Shown: positions 1-6,085 of the stretch, piece by piece
How positions within the stretch are numbered: the first letter of the stretch is position 1
Layout of the letters: each line of letters starts with the position of its first letter
DNA from: Candidatus Berkelbacteria bacterium
GTDB taxonomy: Bacteria; Patescibacteriota; UBA1384; CAILIB01
Assembly (NCBI GenBank): GCA_020058355.1
Contig: JAGVEG010000078.1
Location: 1-7,143, forward strand
Length of the DNA: 7,143 nt
Reading direction: 5' to 3'
The notes under the pieces: model-generated
The model's input: the letters and a program-made list of their open reading frames with translations, nothing else
Told to the model about the DNA's origin: nothing
The model's database searches: none
Program-made: the position numbers and the translations under genes

Positions 1-2
1 CA

Positions 3-281
3 TCAGGCTGGACAGATGCTGATATAACAGAGGCACTCCGCCCACAACCGGTGGCCCCCACAGCTCTCGATCCGCAGACCGTCCCCTCCGCGGCATCTCC
101 TACTGCTGATCCAGCACCTGTACAGACGATGACTGCTCAGCCAACAGCTCAGACCACCCAAGCACCTGCAAAGAATCACACTGCCATGGTGATTATTCTG
201 GCGGTGGTACTTGTGCTTCTTATAGCTGCAGACGTGTACCTGTATATCCAGGCACCTAAGCCGTTGACACTTCCCTTCTAA
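3..281 (+). CDS. C-terminal part of a Pro/Ala/Thr-rich single-pass membrane protein (5' end outside window)
   Basis: The reading frame is open from the left edge, so the start lies outside the window; the GTG at 51 is an internal valine codon rather than a start. Ninety-two residues are visible. They begin with SGWTDADITEALRP, which resembles the GW...I..AL helical motif I associate with many Patescibacteria membrane proteins. A low-complexity linker of about 40 residues rich in Pro, Ala, Thr and Gln follows. Next is one strong transmembrane helix (about visible residues 61-82, TAMVIILAVVLVLLIAADVY) and a ten-residue tail ending at TAA. The likely arrangement is a small helical domain tethered to the membrane by a flexible linker. 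The gene ends 9 bp before the aldolase and may be co-transcribed with it. The function is unknown and the family link is from memory only. Confidence 0.6.
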   Translation, partial: SGWTDADITEALRPQPVAPTALDPQTVPSAASPTADPAPVQTMTAQPTAQTTQAPAKNHTAMVIILAVVLVLLIAADVYLYIQAPKPLTLPF

Positions 282-282
282 T
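277..282 (+). promoter_or_regulatory. Possible -10 element for a leaderless aldolase transcript
   Basis: TCTAAT matches the TATAAT consensus at five of six bases and ends eight bases before the aldolase ATG, so transcription could start at or next to the ATG. There is no credible -35 at the right distance, and the element overlaps the stop codon of the preceding gene. Read-through from upstream is equally possible. Confidence 0.25.
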
Positions 283-290
283 CTCTCGAA

Positions 291-1352
291 ATGAATCATT
301 CGCTTCTTAGTGAAACTGCGCGGGCAATGACCGCGTTTGGTAAGGGTCTCCTTGCCTCTGATGACAGTGCTAGTAGCAACGAGAAGAAGTTTCACGCCTA
401 CGGTCTTGAGGCGAGTCCTGAAACACGCCGCACCTACCGCATGGCACTCTACAGCGCCCCCACTGCTCCTGAATACCTGAACGGTATCATTCTCAATGAA
501 GAAACATTTTGGCAAAAAACCGACGAAGGCCAGCCTATTCCTGAATACATCGCTAGTCGCGGCATCATCCCCGGAGTTAAAGTAGATGGTGGCCTCGTTG
601 ATCTGTACAATTTCCCAGGTGAGAAGGTTACCAAGGGCCTCGATGGTCTTGGCGAGCGTATGGAGAAGTTCGCTGCCGCTGGCGCGCGCTTTGCGAAGTG
701 GCGCAATGTGGTAAAGATTGGTGACGGCACCCCCACCGACCAGGCTATCGAAAGCGTCGCGTGGCAACTTGCCCAGTACGCCGCTTACTGCCAGGCGGTA
801 GATATCGTCCCTATCGTCGAGCCTGAAGTCATGTTTGACGGCACACACACTATCGAACAGTGCGCTGAAATCTCTACGCGTGTCCTTAAGATTACCTTTG
901 ATACGCTTCGCCGCTACGGTATTTACCTACCTGGAACCGTTCTCAAGTGTGCCATGGTACTTCCCGGAAAACAGTCCGGTATTGCAATGGACCACAATCA
1001 GGTGGCAGACCTTACCCTCCGCGCCCTGCACGAAGCAGTGCCTCATGAACTTGGTGGTATTGTCTTCCTCTCAGGTGGTCAGTCACCGCGCCAGGCTGCA
1101 CTTAATCTGAACCGTATTATTCAGCGCGGCCCCAATCCATGGGGTGTTACTTTCTCCTACTTGCGCTCTATTCAGGATCCAGTCTTCGCCTACTGGGGAA
1201 CCCATGTGGGCGATGTAGCCGGCACTCACCAGGTTGCTGATGAGAAATATCGCCAGGTTGCTGCCGCTGCTTCAGGCACACTTGATGAAAGTACTGTGAA
1301 AGATGAGGCACTGGTTGGTGAAGGTGCTGCTGGAGAAATTCGCAGTTACTAA
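291..1352 (+). CDS. Class I (Schiff-base) fructose-bisphosphate aldolase
   Basis: Cleaves fructose 1,6-bisphosphate to dihydroxyacetone phosphate and glyceraldehyde 3-phosphate, or the reverse, in cytosolic glycolysis/gluconeogenesis. At 353 residues it is full length for the animal-type class I family (about 360). Visible landmarks, with rabbit muscle equivalents from memory, are GKGLLASDDS (D24, like D33), ARFAKWR (K136 and R138, like K146 and R148), VPIVEPEV (E177 and E179, like E187 and E189), the Schiff-base lysine K219 in GTVLKCAMVLPG (like K229), the phosphate-binding FLSGGQS at 260-265 and FSYLR (R292). The protein ends in tyrosine (Y353), matching the conserved C-terminal Tyr of the family. 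The start is the ATG just after the upstream stop; no Shine-Dalgarno sequence precedes it. A strong terminator follows. The fba naming varies among class I bacterial forms, so no symbol is given. Confidence 0.95.
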   Translation: MNHSLLSETARAMTAFGKGLLASDDSASSNEKKFHAYGLEASPETRRTYRMALYSAPTAPEYLNGIILNEETFWQKTDEGQPIPEYIASRGIIPGVKVDGGLVDLYNFPGEKVTKGLDGLGERMEKFAAAGARFAKWRNVVKIGDGTPTDQAIESVAWQLAQYAAYCQAVDIVPIVEPEVMFDGTHTIEQCAEISTRVLKITFDTLRRYGIYLPGTVLKCAMVLPGKQSGIAMDHNQVADLTLRALHEAVPHELGGIVFLSGGQSPRQAALNLNRIIQRGPNPWGVTFSYLRSIQDPVFAYWGTHVGDVAGTHQVADEKYRQVAAAASGTLDESTVKDEALVGEGAAGEIRSY

Positions 1353-1367
1353 CAACCCGATGTAAAT

Positions 1368-1405
1368 AATCCTGTGACTAAACCCAAAAAGGTCACAGGA
1401 TTTTT
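1368..1405 (+). terminator. Rho-independent terminator after the aldolase
   Basis: An 11-bp perfect stem (1368-1378 pairing with 1392-1402, core CCTGTGAC/GTCACAGG) with a 13-base loop runs into T's through 1405. It lies 16 bp after the aldolase stop. Read on the minus strand, the same hairpin is followed by TTATTT, so it may also stop transcripts coming from the membrane protein gene that converges on it. Confidence 0.85.
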
Positions 1406-1464
1406 ATATCAGGTTGCTCACGAAATACCTACGAATATCCGTGTCCTTGTATGATGACTTCCAC

Positions 1465-3117
1465 TTATTCCGCCATCAACTGCTCGTATTGGCAGCGCCG
1501 AATCATGCTATAGCGCGTACGCGCGGTGAACTGAATAATGTCCTCCCCGAGCGCGTTCGGGCGAGTAAATCGCATGAGCTCTTCAGCGAACCCACGTTGA
1601 TTGAAACTCACCTGATCATCATCAAGATGCGTGCACGAGCGCGAGATACGATCACTGCGCTCTGCATACTGCACATTCAGAAGGTTCGTCGTAAGGCCTG
1701 GCTGCAGCAGCCATGACGAACTCCAGAGGATTTTTCCCCGCAGACTTCGGCCCAGACGCTCATAGAGTAGGCCGGTGGTCGGATGTTGCGCTTCTTCTAA
1801 CTTCCCTCGACTAATCAAGAGTACTTGCGCCTGGGTGCGCCAGTAGTCGGTTCTTACTCCCTCCAAAAGTGCCGATCGCGCATCAGTCTTTATTTGTAGA
1901 TAACTACCGAGTCGTAATTCCTCGAAGCGATTGAGGCGACCACTCGTCCAGATAGTCTGCAACCACTCAATAGCTGCTCCATGTACAGCTATGGCGGCAT
2001 TGGCGCTCCGGAAGCCTTCTTTGCCATTCAGCGCCTTGCGAGCAATGCGCTCGGCTGCCGCAATATCTGCAAGTGCTGCTCGGGTACTACCTACCTCCCA
2101 CTCTGCAATACCACGAATCATTAACCCGCGAGACACGCGGAGGGCTCTGGTATTCATCTCAACTGGTGTTGCCGCCACCCTTTCAGCATCCCACTGGCCG
2201 GCACCCTCAAGGTCACGAATCTCGTAGCCAGGACGCTCACTTGCTGCCTTCGCTGCATCCCATAGCGGGTTCCGGAATTTAATATACTCGCTGTCAGGAC
2301 GGAGATTAGTACCTCCATTAACCATCAGTGCCCAAATACTCTCTTCATCTTCAGTCATGCCGAGAGCAATTTCTGGATCAGTCGGAAAAAGCCAAGCAAA
2401 CTCCTGAGGAAACTGCACAAGTGCAGCAACCATATTTTCCTCGTCAGGTATGTCTTGCACCACGGGGGCAAGTTCCTGGAACGATGGGTACCGCTGGTCG
2501 TGCTTTGTTGCATACGCATTCAGATCAAGCCAGCCCACCACACCAAGCATAAGCAGGAACACGCCAACAAACCGACTCACCCGCACTGATTTTCGCGAAC
2601 GCTTTGCAATTCCCTTGGTAAAACTGTGCACTCGCACACTACTGTAGAGGGCAAATGGGAGGAGCAGATCCAGAACCAGCTGAGCGATTGGTCGGGCATA
2701 CGAGGTAGCAAGTACGGCAAGTACTTCCCCAAGTACCAGATCAAGTGCAACGAGTGAAGCGAGTACAGCAATAACGATGCGAAATCTATTCCAGTGATGC
2801 AACTCCCATGCACAGAACCAGAGTAACCACAGAACCATAATCCAGAAACTCAGCGCACCAGAAAGCAGCGTGTCTGCCACATAGCCGAGTGCTAGCAGGA
2901 GAAGGACACGAGTAAGGGGCAGTACTCCTCCAATACTATCCGGCGCCTTTGTGAGACGAAACGCTGCAGCACACCACCAAAAAGAGATGAGAAGCAGTGC
3001 TCCGAACCACTGAAGGGGGTCCTTCAATTTCTGAACATGAACCCGTGCACCACTAAAAAAAGCAGCCCACACAGGTGGCAGCTGGAAGAACCCAAAAAAT
3101 ACTTTCCAGATACCCAT
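1465..3117 (-). CDS. Unrecognised multi-pass membrane protein with a large C-terminal soluble domain
   Basis: I do not recognise this 550-residue protein. The N-terminal 200 residues contain about six hydrophobic helices (approximately 36-54, 66-84, 88-104, 112-137, 142-160 and 181-199). A basic loop (KGIAKRSRKSVRVSR, 168-182) precedes the last helix and should be cytoplasmic. After the last helix, about 350 mostly helical, charged residues follow; by the positive-inside rule they should lie outside the membrane. Residues 330-365 (RGLMIRGIAEWEVGSTRAAL onward) look like a TPR-like helical pair, but weakly. The region beginning PDEENMVAAL (224-233) resembles a motif at the start of extracytoplasmic domains in other uncharacterised proteins. 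It is the last gene of the tmk-heliorhodopsin-NUDIX run, 48 bp after the NUDIX stop, and may also have its own promoter. No Shine-Dalgarno sequence precedes the ATG. No enzyme motif was seen. Confidence 0.8.
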   Translation of the reverse strand: MGIWKVFFGFFQLPPVWAAFFSGARVHVQKLKDPLQWFGALLLISFWWCAAAFRLTKAPDSIGGVLPLTRVLLLLALGYVADTLLSGALSFWIMVLWLLWFCAWELHHWNRFRIVIAVLASLVALDLVLGEVLAVLATSYARPIAQLVLDLLLPFALYSSVRVHSFTKGIAKRSRKSVRVSRFVGVFLLMLGVVGWLDLNAYATKHDQRYPSFQELAPVVQDIPDEENMVAALVQFPQEFAWLFPTDPEIALGMTEDEESIWALMVNGGTNLRPDSEYIKFRNPLWDAAKAASERPGYEIRDLEGAGQWDAERVAATPVEMNTRALRVSRGLMIRGIAEWEVGSTRAALADIAAAERIARKALNGKEGFRSANAAIAVHGAAIEWLQTIWTSGRLNRFEELRLGSYLQIKTDARSALLEGVRTDYWRTQAQVLLISRGKLEEAQHPTTGLLYERLGRSLRGKILWSSSWLLQPGLTTNLLNVQYAERSDRISRSCTHLDDDQVSFNQRGFAEELMRFTRPNALGEDIIQFTARTRYSMIRRCQYEQLMAE

Positions 3118-3123
3118 ATGGGC

Positions 3124-3151
3124 AGCCTAGCGGACTTTCGGCCGTTGACAA
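3124..3151 (-). promoter_or_regulatory. Candidate promoter for the 550-residue membrane protein
   Basis: On the minus strand TTGTCA (3151-3146, five of six matches to TTGACA), a 16-base spacer and TAGGCT (3129-3124, a TANNNT hexamer) lie in the gap after the NUDIX gene. The hexamer ends six bases before the ATG, so the transcript would begin at the start codon and be leaderless. This would allow expression separate from heliorhodopsin and NUDIX. It is a pattern match only. Confidence 0.45.
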
Positions 3152-3165
3152 GATTGGCTCTCTGC

Positions 3166-3600
3166 CTACATTTCCTTACCGGAGAGAAACTGCAACTTCC
3201 CTTCGCTGACGGCACGAAGTGCCGCCTCAAGCCGCACTCGTCGGCTTCCTTCAGATTTATCAAGCGCCATCTTCTCAGGAAAAAACTCAGCAGCCCGCAA
3301 CTCTTCGCGCTGAAAAACCACATCATCAATTGTTGCCCCCTCAGGAAGCTGAGCGGCAAAAACCAGATGGAGGCCCTTCTTATCGGCCCGTAGCACAAGG
3401 AGCTCACCTAGCTCACAGATAAGACCAAGCTCCTCGTGAAGCTCACGACGCAACGCATCAAGCGGCAACTCCCCTTCTTCTAGCGTTCCACCGGGCAGTG
3501 ACCACTCCCCTTGCAGTGTTTGTACGCAGAGTACAAAGCCCTGCTTATTTGTAATCAGGGCTTTGACCGAATTTCGTGCGCGGTACTCTTTAATAATCAT
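3166..3600 (-). CDS. NUDIX hydrolase, MutT-like
   Basis: Hydrolyses a nucleoside diphosphate linked to another group, with Mg2+. The exact substrate cannot be read from sequence; oxidised nucleotides, other dNTPs and nucleotide sugars are all possible. The protein has 144 residues, the usual single-domain length. The NUDIX box is complete: G38, E44, then R52-E53-L54, E56-E57 and G59-L60, fitting GX5EX7REUXEEXGU. It is preceded by WSLPGG (33-38), as in MutT-like proteins. The start codon directly abuts the heliorhodopsin stop codon (TAAATG on the minus strand), with no Shine-Dalgarno sequence. Its translation therefore probably depends on ribosomes finishing heliorhodopsin, and the two proteins should be made together. 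Confidence 0.93.
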   Translation of the reverse strand: MIIKEYRARNSVKALITNKQGFVLCVQTLQGEWSLPGGTLEEGELPLDALRRELHEELGLICELGELLVLRADKKGLHLVFAAQLPEGATIDDVVFQREELRAAEFFPEKMALDKSEGSRRVRLEAALRAVSEGKLQFLSGKEM

Positions 3601-4365
3601 TTATGGGCGCAAGGTACCGGCGAATACCTGCCAGGCAAGGAGTGATTTTGCGACAAGACTGAGAATAATATACGCACGCTCTCCGTAAATGTAGTCTTTC
3701 CAAGCGCCGATCTTCTTGTACTGCAGCACCATATTTACCGCAAACGCATTGAAGAACAGGAAGATGGAAACGTAAATCCAGTAGACAAATGTAGGGATTT
3801 CACCGGCGCCATAGGCATTTGCTGCCCAGAAATAAAGTGCAACCACAATCCACGGAATCGCTCCCAGGAAGCAACCAATGTTGTAGGAAAGCCAGTTCAG
3901 CTTCTTGGTTGTTTGGTTGTGCACCTCCATTACCCATCCCATCAGATTCATTCCTGATGCCAAACTGAAGAGCATCAGCAGACTACCCAGATCGTAAATA
4001 CCAACCAGCATTGCAATCGCCACCAACATCACGCTTGCCGAAATACTATACTCAACCCAACGTGCGCGGTTAATACCACTCTCAAGATCGGTCTCATAGC
4101 GCTTTCGATATACCGTAGCAATAATCAGATGGGCAATCGAGGAAAGGAAGAGAAACAGAGCAACCAGCCATGCCAAGGGCACTTCTCCTACTTGATAGGT
4201 AGCAAATTCAAGCGTCTCAGTTGCTGGTTTAAAGTCCAGAAAGCCCACAGTGAGTGGTAGCTTGAAGTCCTTACTCAACACAACCATGGCAACTGCCTGC
4301 ACAAAGTGAAGGGCCGCCATAACGAGGTTGAAGGTACGTAAGCCTGAAGGTGTCGCGGTGCGCAT
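3601..4365 (-). CDS. Heliorhodopsin (retinal-binding seven-helix photoreceptor)
   Basis: A light-absorbing membrane protein of the heliorhodopsin family, which is distant from type 1 rhodopsins, is inserted with the N terminus inside, and is thought to sense light or regulate partners rather than pump ions. The chosen ATG gives 254 residues, the normal family length, with seven hydrophobic helices. Compared from memory with the type member 48C12, the hallmarks are the retinal Schiff-base lysine K240 and S236 in GERAYIILSLVAKSLLAW, the helix-3 counterion E105 in RWVEYSISASVM, and histidines H20 and H79, equivalent to H23 and H80. The long loop between helices 1 and 2 (about 31-61) is kept. The protein ends at GTLRP with no tail. 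A longer frame up to 4452 would overlap tmk and add residues the family lacks. It begins 22 bp after the tmk stop, without a Shine-Dalgarno sequence, and abuts the NUDIX start. No retinal synthesis gene is nearby. Confidence 0.96.
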   Translation of the reverse strand: MRTATPSGLRTFNLVMAALHFVQAVAMVVLSKDFKLPLTVGFLDFKPATETLEFATYQVGEVPLAWLVALFLFLSSIAHLIIATVYRKRYETDLESGINRARWVEYSISASVMLVAIAMLVGIYDLGSLLMLFSLASGMNLMGWVMEVHNQTTKKLNWLSYNIGCFLGAIPWIVVALYFWAANAYGAGEIPTFVYWIYVSIFLFFNAFAVNMVLQYKKIGAWKDYIYGERAYIILSLVAKSLLAWQVFAGTLRP

Positions 4366-4387
4366 AGTGGGAGGATGGGTTACGTAT

Positions 4388-5041
4388 TCACGTAGTAATA
4401 TACCTGAGAATCTGTTCGGTGACAGCCCGCGGGTCTCCGGGAATCTGCTCAATCACCGGCCATTCATACAATTCCGCCAGTTCTTCATAGCAGGCGGCCG
4501 CCCGCGAAAGGAGACTATCGCTCTGCTCGTAGAGGTCACGCTTCCCGGTGAGCTGATTTCCGGCCTTGATGCGCTCCTGAATCTGGCGCTGCGCCACCTC
4601 GCTATGAACGCGCAGTACAAAGGTAAAATCAGGGAGCGGCAAGTTATTATAGCCAAACTCAAGCTCCCGTGCCCACCTCCAATAGGTCTCACGCTCATGG
4701 CGCTCGGCAAGCTTTGCACCCTGAAACGCCATGTTTGATGCAACATAGCGATCCAGCAGAATAACGTCGACGGTCTCAAGTGCTTCTCGTAATACTGGAT
4801 CAGTGGCACGGTCAATAGCGTACGGCAGGCTCGCCATATACGGATCAAGGGTGAGCGGATCACCATGGTGCCCATGGAGCCAATCACTGATAAGCGGACC
4901 ATAAGGGGCGACCGTATAGCGTGGGTAGCGAATAATCAGCGCTCGCTTACCCTGGGCCTCAAAATGCTCTTTGAGAAAACCTGCTTGGGTGTTTTTCCCC
5001 GAACCGTCAATTCCTTCAATGGCGATAAGTAATGCTGGCAT
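4388..5041 (-). CDS. tmk: Thymidylate kinase (dTMP kinase)
   Basis: Phosphorylates dTMP to dTDP with ATP in the cytosol, the step before dTTP for DNA synthesis. It has 217 residues, the usual length. Visible motifs are the P-loop EGIDGSGKNTQ (9-19), the dTMP-binding DRYVASNMAFQG (D97, R98, Y99 to G108) and a lid segment around GKRDLYEQ (166-173). The Walker A position normally Ser or Thr is Asn here (N17), followed by T18. The ATG at 5041 fits the family start; the upstream bases contain GGGG four bases before it, only a poor Shine-Dalgarno match. It is divergent from the small gene at 5131 with an 89-bp gap, and is followed after 22 bp by heliorhodopsin, which it probably drives in one transcript. 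Confidence 0.93.
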   Translation of the reverse strand: MPALLIAIEGIDGSGKNTQAGFLKEHFEAQGKRALIIRYPRYTVAPYGPLISDWLHGHHGDPLTLDPYMASLPYAIDRATDPVLREALETVDVILLDRYVASNMAFQGAKLAERHERETYWRWARELEFGYNNLPLPDFTFVLRVHSEVAQRQIQERIKAGNQLTGKRDLYEQSDSLLSRAAACYEELAELYEWPVIEQIPGDPRAVTEQILRYITT

Positions 5042-5115
5042 GACCCCAGTTTCTCATAGTTTTCTGGAGCTGATAGTGCGAGCGGCGATGGATCATTTCT
5101 CCCGGGGTGTATTGT

Positions 5116-5124
5116 TGCTATGCT
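5116..5124 (+). promoter_or_regulatory. Extended -10 promoter element, leaderless start at 5131
   Basis: TG at 5116-5117, one base, then TATGCT at 5119-5124 form an extended -10 element. Six bases separate it from the ATG at 5131, so the predicted first transcribed base is the A of the ATG. No good -35 is seen, which an extended -10 can tolerate. This is the best-supported start signal in the window. Confidence 0.5.
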
Positions 5125-5130
5125 CCCGCT

Positions 5131-5475
5131 ATGGGAAAAAGCGGTCACCGTGCCGGTGGCAAGATAACCAGCAGCCACACCACCGTCACTGCGCCAATGG
5201 GCCGCGTGGTGGATGCTTTGTCGCGCCAGGCATTTGTTCAGAAGATTGCCCTCGGAGTTATTACCCCGGTGCGCTCAGCACACAGCGGCATACGCGTAAC
5301 TGAGATAGCTTCGGGAACTATTTGGCGACTCACCGTGATTGGTGGAGCCGCTGCTCAAAAAGGTGTTTTTTATACAGAAGCCTGCTCCTCGCAAAGGATA
5401 CACCAGGCACTTATGCCACTAGGTGTGGAGCTCGTTCTTCGACCGTTAGATGACTCGCCTCATTCCACTGTGTAA
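5131..5475 (+). CDS. Small protein resembling DUF2103 (putative metal-binding)
   Basis: A 114-residue protein of unknown function with no signal peptide or membrane helix. The N-terminal segment GKSGHRAGGKITSSHTTVT carries H6 and H16, followed by VVDAL, KIALGVITP (38-46) and a hydrophobic strand ending in a glycine pair (IGGAAAQKGVFY). This pattern resembles the DUF2103 family, described as predicted metal-binding, but I made the match from memory and it is moderate at best. The ATG at 5131 is preferred over an upstream GTG at 5107 because the extra residues (YCCYAPA) look non-coding and a -10 element sits six bases before the ATG. The gene is divergent from tmk, and its last 65 bp run antisense to the end of the phosphatase gene, with no terminator between. 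Confidence 0.7.
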   Translation: MGKSGHRAGGKITSSHTTVTAPMGRVVDALSRQAFVQKIALGVITPVRSAHSGIRVTEIASGTIWRLTVIGGAAAQKGVFYTEACSSQRIHQALMPLGVELVLRPLDDSPHSTV

Positions 5476-6079
5476 GCTGCCACTGCTTTTTCTCTCGGTC
5501 ATAGGTGCACTGCACAATGCCCGTGTTTGCCAGCGCAAAGAAGCGGTACATCTCTTCATAGAGGTGTGAGGTGAGTTTCTCCTGAAAGCACATGGTCCAG
5601 AGCATAACGCGCAAAAAGAGACCGTGGGTAACCACAAGGACACATTCATCATCAAGCTGCTGAAGTGCTGCAACCGCAGCTTGTGCACGAGTTACCTGAT
5701 CATGAAAGTTTTCTTCATCAGAGTGCCGCCAGTCAGGATTATGAAAATTCTCTGCCATGGCGCCACGCACAGTTTTTACTAGATCATGACTTCTTCCAAA
5801 TCCTGTGATTGCCGAAGGGCGTCGCACCTCGGTAAAAAGCTGATTGTTTGCAATTGGCAAGCCGAGGCGCTCCGCTATGACATCAGCCGTTTGGCGAGTT
5901 CGCTCGTAGGGAGAGCTGATAATCCGCTCAATCCCCCGCCCCTGCAGGGCCGTCGCCACGCGTACCGTTTGATCGAGACCCAGCTCAGTCAAAGTATCAG
6001 TATGATCTTGCTGCACATTGCGCAGATTTGCCTCGGTTTGCCCATGTCGGAGAAAGTAGATGGTCAGAAAGTTGCTCAT
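5411..6079 (-). CDS. Histidine phosphatase superfamily protein (phosphoglycerate mutase-like)
   Basis: A cytosolic phosphatase or mutase using a phosphohistidine intermediate. The 222-residue protein shows the catalytic LRHGQTEAN (R11, H12, G13), SSPYERTRQTADVI with R60, a candidate acid E84 in FTEVRRPS, and the second catalytic histidine H152 in VVTHGLFLRVML. These define the superfamily. The substrate cannot be assigned; small-molecule phosphatase activity is more likely than cofactor-dependent phosphoglycerate mutase because the mutase-specific context after RHG is not evident. It heads the minus-strand block, 369 bp upstream of tmk, and is separated from it by the opposing small gene, so co-transcription with tmk is possible but uncertain. 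It has no Shine-Dalgarno sequence, and a candidate -10 element lies six bases before the ATG. Confidence 0.92.
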   Translation of the reverse strand: MSNFLTIYFLRHGQTEANLRNVQQDHTDTLTELGLDQTVRVATALQGRGIERIISSPYERTRQTADVIAERLGLPIANNQLFTEVRRPSAITGFGRSHDLVKTVRGAMAENFHNPDWRHSDEENFHDQVTRAQAAVAALQQLDDECVLVVTHGLFLRVMLWTMCFQEKLTSHLYEEMYRFFALANTGIVQCTYDREKKQWQLTQWNEASHLTVEERAPHLVA

Positions 6080-6085
6080 ATCACG

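Noticed and set aside
264..269. Perfect TTGACA before the aldolase
   Set aside because: No -10 element lies at a proper distance; a normal spacer would put transcription inside the aldolase. It encodes part of the preceding protein tail.
3..848. Long minus-strand open frame of 281 codons at the left edge
   Set aside because: It runs antisense to the membrane protein tail and the well-supported aldolase. Its translation is Cys/Arg/Lys-rich with no motif, as expected from the complement of biased coding sequence.
3145..3150. TTGACA on the plus strand in the NUDIX-membrane protein gap
   Set aside because: No plus-strand gene lies downstream. It is a by-product of the near-palindromic minus-strand TTGTCA.
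3024..3422. Several open frames of 67-127 codons on both strands across the NUDIX gene
   Set aside because: They overlap a gene with a complete NUDIX box and show no domain pattern or start signal of their own.
4388..4390. Possible recoded TGA (as in Gracilibacteria/Absconditabacteria)
   Set aside because: TGA ends tmk at the expected family length, and no in-frame TGA occurs in the other genes, so the standard code fits.
4366..4452. Upstream start that would extend heliorhodopsin by 29 residues
   Set aside because: The extension overlaps the 3' end of tmk, looks non-coding, and exceeds the usual heliorhodopsin length; the ATG at 4365 aligns with the family start.
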